Positions 1 to 6,056 are shown, counted from the stretch's first letter. The stretch is DNA of 7,346 nt from Pseudomonadota bacterium (GCA_023423995.1 JAFAEL010000037.1:1-7346); one strand, 5' to 3'. Translations and numbers: made by a program. Notes: a model not told the origin generated them from the letters alone.

Positions 1-46
1 GTTTACACCGAGAGGGTCGGCGGTTCGATCCCGTCACCGCCCACCA
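1..46 (+). tRNA. tRNA-Val(UAC), 3' part only
   Basis: The window opens inside a tRNA. The anticodon loop TTTACAC (2-8) carries anticodon TAC at 4-6, which reads valine codons. Then come the 3' anticodon stem CGAGA (9-13), the variable loop GGGTC (14-18) and a T-arm with stem GGCGG/CCGTC around loop TTCGATC (19-35). The acceptor strand ACCGCCC (36-42), discriminator A43 and an encoded CCA (44-46) finish it. The D-arm and the 5' strands of the acceptor and anticodon stems lie outside the window, so those pairings cannot be checked. The predicted 5' acceptor strand is GGGCGGT, a common start for bacterial tRNA-Val. The gene converges on the polysaccharide-export gene at 124-1455. Confidence 0.9.
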
Positions 47-78
47 ATTCCCTTCTGCAGCGATGGCAAGCGGAGCGA

Positions 79-112
79 GGCGAGGGCGCCGCGCTCGCCG
101 CGGCTTGGCCGC
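79..112. terminator. Possible hairpins between the tRNA and the convergent export gene
   Basis: Two short inverted repeats lie between the convergent genes. One is GGCGAG (79-84) with CTCGCC (94-99), a 6-bp stem with a 9-base loop. The other is GCGGC (100-104) with GCCGC (108-112), a 5-bp stem with loop TTG. Neither is followed by a T-run on either strand, so an intrinsic terminator is only a weak suggestion based on position. Confidence 0.22.
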
Positions 113-123
113 AGGCCCGCCGA

Positions 124-1455
124 TCAACGGGCTGCGGCAGGTGCGGCTGCCGCCGGAGCGGCGGCTGGCGTGGGGGTAGCCGGAGCGGCGGGCGTCGCGG
201 GCGCGGCGGGGGTCGCAGGCGCAGCGGCGGCCGCGGCAGGCGCGGCGACGGCTGCGGGAGCCGAGGCGCCGATGCTCTGGATCGCGAGCCCCTGGCTCGA
301 TGTGATCGTCCCCGAAATGGTCTGGGCCGCGCCGATGAGAACGGCCGACTGGCTGAGCACCGACGTGGCGAGCGTCAGGAACTTCTGAAGCTCGAATCCC
401 GCGGCATTGGCCACGTAGATCACGTCCTTGTCTCGCATCTTGAAGGTGCGGGCCAGGAAGTAGCTCTTCGGATCCCGCAAGGTGAGCCGATAGACGACCG
501 GGATGAGTTGCTCGCGCGCATCGATGTCCTGGCCAGGCGCGAGCGCACGGGCCACCGAGGGCGGTTCGAAGCGGAGAAGGAATACGCCGTCCGGGTCGGA
601 CCGGTCGTCGACGAGGCCGCCGGCGCTCGCGATCGCTTCCTCGAGCGTCAGGGACAAGCGTGGGAACGGAATGAGCCGGGGGCTGCCGGTCGCGCCGAAC
701 GCCGTGAAGGTCTGGGGATCGCGCACGAGCGTCAGCACGTCGCCGGCCCGTGCGAAGATGTTCTCCGAGGGTGTGGAGAGAATCGTCTCGAACGGCACCG
801 TGACCGTGCGATCCTGCCGCGTCAGCCTGACGAGCACCGTATGCGCCGGCCCCAGGATGCCACCGCCGGTCGCGATGATGTCGAGCAGCCGGTCGCCGCG
901 CGGGCTGAGTGGGATGCGGGCTCCCGGCGTCGCCTCGCCCGTGAGCACGACCGTGCTGGACAACGCTCCCGGTACCCTGACGAGGATCTCCGGCTCGATC
1001 GCCTTCCCGGCCAATGCGGAGCGGATCGCCGCCTCCACCTCGGCCGGCGTGCGCCCGACGACGGGCAGGCGGCCCGCATAGGGCACCTGGATCGTGCCAT
1101 CCTGGTTGACCTGCTGGGGCGTGACGGTCGCGGTCCGCGAGCCGACACCGGCATCGGACGAGAAGAGCCCGCCCGCCGCCGCTTCCCAGATCGTGATGTT
1201 GACGACGTCGCCCACGCCGATCCGGATCTGCTGGGCGGCGCGCCGGTCCCCGAAGCTGGTGCGGAACGAGATTCCCGGGGAACGCGAGAGCGTCGCGACG
1301 GCCCGGTCGTCGACATCGACCAGGACATAGCGGAACTCGCCCCCGCTCTCGGCTCGGGCCACGACGTCGCCGCTGAGCGGCCCGACGGAAGGAAGGGCGG
1401 AGCAGGACGCCAGCAAGGCGCTCAGAGCTGCCGCAAGGAGATTTCGCGTGACCAA
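124..1455 (-). CDS. Outer-membrane polysaccharide export lipoprotein (OPX/Wza type)
   Basis: This 443-residue protein matches the OPX family, which forms the outer-membrane part of the channel that secretes capsule or exopolysaccharide. The N-terminus is a lipoprotein signal with lipobox LASC and lipidated Cys18, followed by a Pro/Gly/Ser stretch (PSVGPLSGD) typical of the family. Residues about 76-162 (from RIGVGDVVNITIW) form the polysaccharide-export domain. Two SLBB-like segments follow, at about 168-245 and 250-348. A helical stretch at about 353-380 could be the part that crosses the outer membrane, as in Wza. The last 45 residues are an Ala/Pro-rich low-complexity tail (from about 399). 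The start is TTG at 1455-1453. It is chosen because it gives a clean signal peptide and an in-frame stop lies a short way upstream, but the ribosome site is weak and an upstream CTG is possible. No tyrosine kinase, flippase or glycosyltransferase gene lies beside it in the window, so its polymer cannot be named. Confidence 0.9.
   Translation of the reverse strand: MVTRNLLAAALSALLASCSALPSVGPLSGDVVARAESGGEFRYVLVDVDDRAVATLSRSPGISFRTSFGDRRAAQQIRIGVGDVVNITIWEAAAGGLFSSDAGVGSRTATVTPQQVNQDGTIQVPYAGRLPVVGRTPAEVEAAIRSALAGKAIEPEILVRVPGALSSTVVLTGEATPGARIPLSPRGDRLLDIIATGGGILGPAHTVLVRLTRQDRTVTVPFETILSTPSENIFARAGDVLTLVRDPQTFTAFGATGSPRLIPFPRLSLTLEEAIASAGGLVDDRSDPDGVFLLRFEPPSVARALAPGQDIDAREQLIPVVYRLTLRDPKSYFLARTFKMRDKDVIYVANAAGFELQKFLTLATSVLSQSAVLIGAAQTISGTITSSQGLAIQSIGASAPAAVAAPAAAAAAPATPAAPATPAAPATPTPAAAPAAAAPAAAR
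172..225 (-). repeat. Three 18-base in-frame repeats encoding the Ala/Pro/Thr tail
   Basis: Three tandem units of 18 bases (172-189, 190-207, 208-225) lie in the 3' end of the export-lipoprotein gene. They encode three copies of a six-residue unit of the form A-P-A-T-P-A/T. The copies differ at several bases but keep the amino acids. Because 18 is a multiple of three, copy-number changes would alter tail length without shifting the frame. Confidence 0.75.
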
Positions 1456-1565
1456 AGTTGCGCCCGGATCCAGCCGCCCTTGCTACCTCATTCCGAGCAG
1501 GACCGCTGTGGCCCGGAAGTGACGCGCAGGAGTTTGGGGCCCGGACGGGGCAGTGACGCGGGTCG

Positions 1566-1790
1566 TCAGAGAGCCGGGAAATGTCCGGTTGCGGCGGCCG
1601 CGCCTGCAAGCAGCAGCGCTCCGGCAGCGATCGCCATCCCGGGCGCGACGACCGGCCTCTTGGAAAAGGCGGCCGGCCTGGGGGCAGGGGAGGGCAGAGC
1701 GATCGCCCTCATCCCATCCTCCAACGCTTCGATCATGGCGAAGTAATCGTCGCTCCGAATATCGATCTCGGCGCGGTCCGCTTCGGGCAT
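1566..1790 (-). CDS. Small single-span membrane protein, function unknown
   Basis: This 74-residue protein is not one I recognise. The N-terminal 30 residues are acidic and probably helical (MPEADRAEIDIRSDDYFAMI). A Pro-rich linker with some Arg/Lys follows (about 33-48). One hydrophobic segment at about 50-69, rich in Ala, Gly and Leu, is likely to span the inner membrane. The short end is GHFPAL. The acidic head and basic linker suggest a cytoplasmic N-terminus by the positive-inside rule, which is an inference. The case for a real gene is an ATG start with a good ribosome site (GGGAG six bases upstream), a plausible membrane topology, and its fit in the gap between two genes on the same strand, 112 bases after the MFS stop and 110 before the export-gene start. 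Its role is unknown. Confidence 0.65.
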   Translation of the reverse strand: MPEADRAEIDIRSDDYFAMIEALEDGMRAIALPSPAPRPAAFSKRPVVAPGMAIAAGALLLAGAAAATGHFPAL

Positions 1791-1902
1791 GGCGTGCTCC
1801 CGGAGAGATGCACGCCATAAACGCTTCGGCAGACCACCGGTTGCGCAAGCTTTCCTGCCTGCCGGTTGCTGGGCAACAAAGCGTCAGTCCGCGCGCGACA
1901 TT
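1791..1902 (-). other. Intergenic gap with direct repeat CCGGTTGC and small palindromes
   Basis: This gap lies between the MFS stop and the start of the small membrane protein. CCGGTTGC occurs twice on the plus strand (1837-1844 and 1862-1869), 25 bases apart. The first copy runs into the palindrome TTGCGCAA (1841-1848). The second overlaps the inverted repeat GTTGC-tgg-GCAAC (1865-1877). These could be paired binding sites for a regulator of the small gene or simply chance in GC-rich DNA. I see no convincing -35/-10 pair and no T-tailed terminator. Confidence 0.3.
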
Positions 1903-3159
1903 TTAGCGAATAGGCTCCGCGTGGGTGGGCCTGAAAAGCCTTCCACCCTCCGTCGCGAGCACGACGAGGAGGACGCTGAGGCTCAAGGCGCCATAGCCCA
2001 GGGCGAGGGGGATCACCGTCCCATCGTAATGCTGGCCGACAAAGGCGCCGCAGATCGCACCAAGGAATGTCGTGTAGAAGCCGATCAGCGATGAGGCGGT
2101 CCCGGCGATCCGGCCGACCGGTTCCATGGCGAGCGCGTTGAAGTTCGGCATCGCGAGGCTGGTCAGGAACTGGCTCCCGGCCAGGAGCCCGCCGAAAAGC
2201 CAGAGCGGCGGCTTGCCCCCATAGAGGAACGCGAAGGCGCATTGCAGCAGCGAGACCGCGATGAAGCCCAGGAGGGCGACATGCGAGATGCGATGCATGC
2301 CGTAGCGCCGCACGAGGCGCGAATTGAGAAGGGACGCGAATCCCATCGTGACGGCCACGAGGCCGAAGGCGACCGGGAAATAGGGCCCGAGCCCATAGAC
2401 GTCCTCGCCGAAGATCTGCTGGGCGGAGCCGACATAGGACATGATGGCCCCGAACATCAGGCCGAAGGCGGTGGAGTATCCGAGGGTGACCCGGGTGGTC
2501 GCCGTCTGGCGGAAGGCGGACAGGATTCCCCGCGCCGAAAAGCGCTGCTTGTTCTCCGCTCGCAGCGTCTCGGGCATCCGGCGCACGAACCACGCGCCGA
2601 GCGCCACCCCGAGCACGAGCATCGAGAGGAAGATGGCGTGCCAGTCGCCGACCAGCAGCAGGAGCCCGCCGATGGCGGGCGCGAAGATCGGGACGGTGAT
2701 GAACACCATCATCGTCAGCGACATGACCCGCGCCATCTCGCGTCCGACGAAGCGGTCGCGCACGATGGCGACGGCGACGACGCGTCCTGCCGCGGCGCCG
2801 CAGCCCTGGAGGCAGCGGGCGGCCAGCAGCGTCTCGAAATTGGGAGCCAGCATGGCTGCGATGCAGCCCGCGAGAAAGATCACGAGGCCGGCCAGGAAGG
2901 CAGGCCTGCGCCCCAGAATGTCGGCTGCCGGGCCGTAGACGAGATGCGTCGCCCCGAACCCGATCATGTAGATGTAGACGAGGAGCTGAAGCTGGTTCGG
3001 ATCGCTGACCGCAAAGGTGCGGCCGAGCGCCGGAAAGGCGGGCAGGACGTTGTCGACCGCGAATGCGGTCAGGCCCATCATGAACGCGACAAGCGCGACG
3101 AACTCACCGAAGGGTGGTCGTCGCTTCGTCTGGATGTCGGGGTCTAGGGGAGCGTGCAT
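1903..3159 (-). CDS. MFS drug-resistance transporter, Bcr/CflA-like
   Basis: This 418-residue inner-membrane protein has the size and about twelve hydrophobic spans of a major facilitator superfamily drug:proton antiporter. It most resembles the Bcr/CflA branch (bicyclomycin, chloramphenicol and similar exporters). Visible signatures include an acidic residue in span 1 (Asp36 in FAVDNVLPAFP) and motif A in the loop after span 2 (G76-PAA-D80-IL-G83-R84-R85). Also visible are an RxxQGxGAA motif in span 4 (Arg115, Gln118, Gly119, Gly121) and the antiporter-type PxxAPxxGG run in span 5 (Pro157 to Gly165). A central cytoplasmic loop lies at about 192-222, and the second half has the family-like GAIMSYVGSAQQIF (237-250). 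The ATG start has the ribosome site GGGGAG about eight bases upstream. The substrate cannot be read from sequence. DUF6481 ends 35 bases upstream on the same strand, so the two may be co-transcribed. No regulator gene is adjacent. Confidence 0.9.
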   Translation of the reverse strand: MHAPLDPDIQTKRRPPFGEFVALVAFMMGLTAFAVDNVLPAFPALGRTFAVSDPNQLQLLVYIYMIGFGATHLVYGPAADILGRRPAFLAGLVIFLAGCIAAMLAPNFETLLAARCLQGCGAAAGRVVAVAIVRDRFVGREMARVMSLTMMVFITVPIFAPAIGGLLLLVGDWHAIFLSMLVLGVALGAWFVRRMPETLRAENKQRFSARGILSAFRQTATTRVTLGYSTAFGLMFGAIMSYVGSAQQIFGEDVYGLGPYFPVAFGLVAVTMGFASLLNSRLVRRYGMHRISHVALLGFIAVSLLQCAFAFLYGGKPPLWLFGGLLAGSQFLTSLAMPNFNALAMEPVGRIAGTASSLIGFYTTFLGAICGAFVGQHYDGTVIPLALGYGALSLSVLLVVLATEGGRLFRPTHAEPIR

Positions 3160-3194
3160 CTCGGGATCTCCCCTGGTCCGACCGTCTCGGGCGC

Positions 3195-3557
3195 TTAGCG
3201 CCGCTTCTTGCTCTTCCGGTTGGCGTAGCGCAGGTCGCGCGCAGCCTTGCGGGCGGCATCCAGCAACGCCTCTGCCTCGGAGCGGCGGCGAGCCTCTTCC
3301 TCCTTGCGCTGCAGCTCGGCGAGCTCGGCCGCGAGCTTCTCGGCGGCGATCCGCTCCTCCTCGGCCTTGCGGATGGCCTCGCGCTCGGCACGACGCTTTT
3401 CGCGCGCCTCGGCGATCGCGATACGCTCCGCCTGTCGGGCGACCACGTCCGGGTCATCCGCCGGGGGGCGAGCCTTGAAACGCTCGAGCATCGCCTTCCT
3501 GGCATTCGCCGCGGCTTCGCGGCGATCGTTGAAATCGTTGCGTTTCGCAAACGCCAT
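3195..3557 (-). CDS. DUF6481 family highly charged coiled-coil protein
   Basis: This 120-residue protein starts MAFAKRNDFNDRREAAANAR, which matches the small DUF6481 family I associate with alphaproteobacteria. No biochemical role is known to me. After the conserved N-terminal block, residues about 38-110 are an almost uninterrupted helix rich in Arg, Lys, Glu and Ala, which should form a coiled coil. The C-terminus is strongly basic (RKSKKRR), suggesting contact with nucleic acid or ribosomes, an inference only. There is no signal peptide or membrane span, so it is probably cytoplasmic. The ATG start is preceded by GAGGG eleven bases upstream, a usable but loosely spaced ribosome site. A terminator-like hairpin sits 44 bases upstream in the leader. 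The MFS gene follows 35 bases after its stop. Confidence 0.8.
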   Translation of the reverse strand: MAFAKRNDFNDRREAAANARKAMLERFKARPPADDPDVVARQAERIAIAEAREKRRAEREAIRKAEEERIAAEKLAAELAELQRKEEEARRRSEAEALLDAARKAARDLRYANRKSKKRR

Positions 3558-3600
3558 GTGTGTCGGAACCCTCGTCTTTGTCCGTATCGGTGGGGACGCG

Positions 3601-3625
3601 AAAAGGCCGCCCGGGTAAGGCGGCC
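3601..3625 (-). terminator. GC hairpin plus T-run in the DUF6481 leader (attenuator or small-RNA terminator)
   Basis: Read on the minus strand, GGCCGCC pairs perfectly with GGCGGCC around the seven-base loop TTACCCG, followed at once by TTTT (3604-3601). This is the form of an intrinsic terminator, with seven G-C pairs and a short U-run. It lies upstream of the DUF6481 start, and I recognise no minus-strand protein gene feeding into it. It may therefore end a short non-coding transcript or control read-through into DUF6481. Confidence 0.55.
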
Positions 3626-3904
3626 GCGCAATGCCGATGGCCGAAAGCGCTCGACGCCCGAAGGAGGGCAGCAGATGCCCGATTCCGGCTCAGGTCGGCA
3701 CAGGGGTAGTTAGGGTGCGGTGCCGGAAAAAGCAAGCTGCGCAAGGCGCTTGGCCGCCATGTCGTGCAGGCGTGCTGACCATCGGGTTAGCGGCATCGCC
3801 GATCGTACGGTCTGAACAAAAATTAATCTGCCCGCCAGGACGTTCTCATATTGGGACTGCAATTGATGGACAACGCGGAAGCCTGTGGGGGGAACCCCGA
3901 TCTC
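3626..3904. other. Non-coding divide between DUF6481 and degP
   Basis: Apart from the candidate minus-strand promoter described separately, I see no convincing gene here on either strand. The 3626-3700 part is GC-rich with short inverted repeats, for example GCCC (3657-3660) with GGGC (3667-3670). An AT-rich island (3815-3828, AACAAAAATTAATC) stands out against the GC-rich background and is the likeliest place for promoter elements of the divergent genes. I could not fit a good -35/-10 pair for degP. TTAATC, a 17-base gap, then TCATAT (starting 3823) is a poor candidate. Confidence 0.4.
3707..3736 (-). promoter_or_regulatory. Candidate minus-strand promoter upstream of DUF6481
   Basis: On the minus strand CTTG (3736-3733) is followed after 18 bases by CCTAACT (3714-3708). 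This resembles the alphaproteobacterial heat-shock (sigma-32) pattern CTTG-N17/18-CYTATNT with one mismatch in the -10 part. It can also be read as a weak housekeeping promoter (TTGCTT, 17-base spacer, TAACTA). Transcription would begin near 3700 and cross the hairpin at 3625-3601 before reaching DUF6481. The match is short and could be chance. Confidence 0.25.
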
Positions 3905-3950
3905 CGCTTCCGAACGGCTTCGGAGGCGCTTCCGAGTATGATTTCGGAGG
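3905..3950 (+). promoter_or_regulatory. Tandem hairpins in the degP leader, the second covering the ribosome site
   Basis: Two copies of an inverted repeat lie side by side in the 5' leader of degP. Copy 1 has GCTTCCGA (3906-3913) and TTCGGAGG (3919-3926) and folds into a stem of ten pairs (3905-3914 with 3919-3928, one G-U) around loop CGGC. Copy 2 has the same arms at 3928-3935 and 3943-3950 and folds into eight pairs (two G-U) around loop TATGAT. The GGAGG at 3946-3950 is the Shine-Dalgarno sequence for the ATG at 3959, eight bases away, so copy 2 would block it. The arms are identical, so the left arm of copy 1 can also pair with the right arm of copy 2. Seeing the repeats is direct observation. 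A regulatory role, such as an RNA thermometer, is inference. Confidence 0.55.
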
Positions 3951-3958
3951 TAAGTCAG

Positions 3959-5455
3959 ATGAATCAATCACTTCAGAAGAGCGGCACCCTGCGCAACCGG
4001 GCCCTGGCATCGGTCGCCGCAGTGGCCATCGTGGCATCGGGCGCGCTCGGCGCGACCATCGTGCAGGGCCAGTACCCGGCCTTCGCCCAGGGGACAGCCA
4101 TCACGGTGGACGCGGCGCAGGCGCCGGCGTCCTTTGCGGACGTCGTCGACAAGGTGAAGCCTGCCGTCGTCTCGGTCAGGGTTCAGACTGATCAGGGCGG
4201 GCAGGCGGGCCGCGACGACGCTTCGCGCCTCGAGAACATCCCGCCACAGCTGCGCGAGTTCTTCCGCCGCTTCGGCGAGAACGGCACGCCCCAGGGCCCC
4301 CGTCGCGGTCCGCGCGGCGCAATGGCGCAGGGCTCGGGCTTCTTCATCTCGCCCGATGGCCTGGTGGTCACGAACAACCACGTCGTCGAGAAGGCGAAGT
4401 CCGTCGAGATCACGACGGATGACGGCCGGACGCTGAGCGCCAAGGTGCTCGGCACCGACCCGAAGAGCGATCTCGCTCTGCTGAAGGTGAACGAGGGCGG
4501 CCCCTTCCCGTTCGTGAAGCTCGCGAGCACGGCGCCTCGCGTGGGCGACTGGGTGGTGGCGATCGGCAACCCGTTCGGCCTGGGCGGGACGGTCACGTCG
4601 GGCATCGTCTCGGCCCGCGGGCGTGACATCGGTGCCGGTCCCTACGACGACTTCCTGCAGATCGACGCGCCGATCAACCGGGGCAATTCCGGCGGCCCGA
4701 CCTTCAACATGAAGGGCGAGGTGGTCGGGGTGAACACGGCCATCGCCTCCCCGTCGGGCGGCTCTGTCGGCCTCGCCTTCGCGATCCCGTCGGAGACGGT
4801 CCGGACCGTCGTCGATCAGCTCGAGAAGGGCGGCAAGGTCGATCGCGGCTATCTCGGCCTGCAGATCCAGGCGCTCACCCCCGACCTCGCGGAAGGGCTG
4901 GGCCTGAAGACGCAGAAGGGCGCCCTCGTGAACGCGGCCCAGTCCGGCACCCCGGCCGCCAAGGCGGGCCTGCGTGCGGGCGACGTGGTCACCACGGTGA
5001 ACGGGGAGGCAATCTCCGATGCGCGCGAGCTCAGCCGGAAGATCGCCAGCCTGAAGCCGGGCACGAAGGTCGAGGTCGCCTATCTGCGTGACGGCAGCCC
5101 CCGCACGGCCACGGTCGAGCTCGGCGTCCTGCCGAACGAGACGGCCGCGGTCGGGCGGGAGGACGATGCCGGGAAGAGCTCGCTCCGCCTCGGCCTCCAG
5201 CTCGCGCCGGGCAGCCGCGTCGGCGAAGAGGGTGTCGAGGTCGTGAACGTGGATCCGGACGGGCCGGCGGCCCAGAAGGGCATCTCGGAGGGTGACATCA
5301 TCCTCGAGGTCGGCGGCAAGGCCGTCACCACGCCCGACGAGGTCGCCGCCGGCATCAAGGCCGCCCGCGACGGGGGCAAGAAGGCCGTGCTGATGCGGAT
5401 CAAGAACCGGCAGGGCACACGCTTCGTGGCCATCGGCCTCAACAACGCCGGGTAA
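3959..5455 (+). CDS. degP: Periplasmic DegP/HtrA-type serine endoprotease (Do family)
   Basis: This 498-residue protein has the complete Do-protease layout. It degrades or refolds misfolded envelope proteins in the periplasm. Residues 1-43 form a signal peptide with a hydrophobic core at about 15-36 and a likely cut after AFA (41-43). The trypsin-like domain (about 58-290) carries the triad His141 (TNNHVV), Asp171 (KSDLALLKV) and Ser244 (RGNSGGP). A long Gly/Arg/Pro-rich stretch at about 79-120 is the LA-loop region. PDZ1 lies at about 296-390 with binding loop YLGLQIQ, and PDZ2 at about 408-492. The start is ATG 3959, with GGAGG eight bases upstream. A second in-frame ATG at 3938 has its own GGAGG eleven bases upstream and would add seven residues. 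The frame stays open back to 3851, but that N-terminus does not look like a signal peptide. The leader can fold over the ribosome site, and a strong terminator follows. DegQ or MucD would be equally fair names within this family. Confidence 0.95.
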   Translation: MNQSLQKSGTLRNRALASVAAVAIVASGALGATIVQGQYPAFAQGTAITVDAAQAPASFADVVDKVKPAVVSVRVQTDQGGQAGRDDASRLENIPPQLREFFRRFGENGTPQGPRRGPRGAMAQGSGFFISPDGLVVTNNHVVEKAKSVEITTDDGRTLSAKVLGTDPKSDLALLKVNEGGPFPFVKLASTAPRVGDWVVAIGNPFGLGGTVTSGIVSARGRDIGAGPYDDFLQIDAPINRGNSGGPTFNMKGEVVGVNTAIASPSGGSVGLAFAIPSETVRTVVDQLEKGGKVDRGYLGLQIQALTPDLAEGLGLKTQKGALVNAAQSGTPAAKAGLRAGDVVTTVNGEAISDARELSRKIASLKPGTKVEVAYLRDGSPRTATVELGVLPNETAAVGREDDAGKSSLRLGLQLAPGSRVGEEGVEVVNVDPDGPAAQKGISEGDIILEVGGKAVTTPDEVAAGIKAARDGGKKAVLMRIKNRQGTRFVAIGLNNAG

Positions 5456-5476
5456 TCGATCTCTGTGATCCGGCAC

Positions 5477-5508
5477 ACGGCGGGCGGCAACGCCCGCCGT
5501 TATCGTTT
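5477..5508 (+). terminator. Rho-independent terminator of degP
   Basis: ACGGCGGGCG (5477-5486) pairs perfectly with CGCCCGCCGT (5491-5500) around the stable GCAA tetraloop, a 10-bp stem. The tail TATCGTTTGG is only moderately T-rich. It lies 21 bases after the degP stop, which supports a terminator that separates degP from the DUF3016 gene. Confidence 0.75.
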
Positions 5509-5509
5509 G

Positions 5510-5528
5510 GTGCAGGCGAACCCTGCAC
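5510..5528 (+). other. Short hairpin in the leader of the DUF3016 gene
   Basis: GTGCAGG (5510-5516) and CCTGCAC (5522-5528) form a perfect 7-bp stem around loop CGAAC, directly after the degP terminator and 33 bases before the DUF3016 start. It lacks a following T-run. It could be a second, weaker terminator stem, an operator or a leader structure. Confidence 0.35.
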
Positions 5529-5561
5529 GGCGGGGGCGTCGAGCCGAACGGGGTTTTTCCG

Positions 5562-6056
5562 ATGCGGGCCGCTCTCCTCATCCTGGTCACGGCCGCGAGC
5601 ACCGCCACGCCCGCGGCGGCGGCCGTGCGGGTGACCTATTCCGATCCGGCGCGCTTCACGGATGCGGACCGGGCAGGCGGCCTGTTGACGGCCGATGCGG
5701 CGGCGCGCGCGTTGGCCCAACATCTCGAACGTCTCGCGCGGGACCTGCCGCCCGGGCAGGATCTTCGGGTCGAAATCCTCGACATCGACCTCGCCGGGCG
5801 TCTCGCGCCGGAGCTGGACCCGAGCGGGTCGAAGCGCGTCATGACCGGGGCGACCTGGCCGCGCCTCCGGTTGCGCTACGTTCTCTCGGCGCAGGGGCGA
5901 GTCCTGGCCCGGGGTGACGAGCTTCTGAGCTGGCAGGACTATCTCCAGCGCGCGACGGCGCGCTATGCGGGCGACCCGCTCCGGTTCGAGAAGGCGATGC
6001 TGACGGAGTGGTTCGCGCGGCGGATCGCGGGGAGGCAACGCGGCGCGTCGCGATGA
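5562..6056 (+). CDS. Secreted DUF3016 domain protein
   Basis: This 164-residue protein has a signal peptide of about 21 residues (MRAALLILVTAASTATPAAAA), so the mature protein should be periplasmic or exported. The rest matches the DUF3016 family, whose function is unknown to me. Family-like blocks are VTYSDPARFTDA near 24-35, the LRVEILDIDLAGR block at about 68-80, and TWPRLRLRYVL at 98-108. Later come a GDELLSWQDYL block at 118-128 and the C-terminal PLRFEKAMLTEWF (139-151). Length fits a complete member. The ATG start gives the clean signal peptide, but its ribosome site is poor (a G-run nine or more bases upstream, then a T-run). It lies downstream of degP beyond a strong terminator, so an independent promoter is likely, though none is obvious. 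Confidence 0.85.
   Translation: MRAALLILVTAASTATPAAAAVRVTYSDPARFTDADRAGGLLTADAAARALAQHLERLARDLPPGQDLRVEILDIDLAGRLAPELDPSGSKRVMTGATWPRLRLRYVLSAQGRVLARGDELLSWQDYLQRATARYAGDPLRFEKAMLTEWFARRIAGRQRGASR

Noticed and set aside
508..1746. Long plus-strand open frame of 412 codons antisense to the export-lipoprotein gene
   Set aside because: Its product is Arg/Gly/Asp-rich with no domain, and it runs opposite a well-supported gene. Such frames are expected in very GC-rich DNA.
2242..3147. Plus-strand open frame of 301 codons antisense to the MFS gene
   Set aside because: The highly charged, His/Glu/Gln-rich product is typical of a reverse-strand reading of a membrane protein gene.
3851..3958. Upstream extension of degP by 36 codons
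   Set aside because: The extra residues are not signal-peptide-like and would push the hydrophobic core far from the N-terminus. ATG 3959 has a well-placed GGAGG.
3710..3967. Minus-strand 85-codon frame in the divide between DUF6481 and degP
   Set aside because: It would start at TTG inside degP, has no ribosome site or recognisable family, and covers the likely promoter and leader DNA.
3968..5608. Minus-strand open frame of 546 codons antisense to degP
   Set aside because: It is longer than degP itself but lacks any recognisable domain and is opposite a protease with a full catalytic triad and two PDZ domains.
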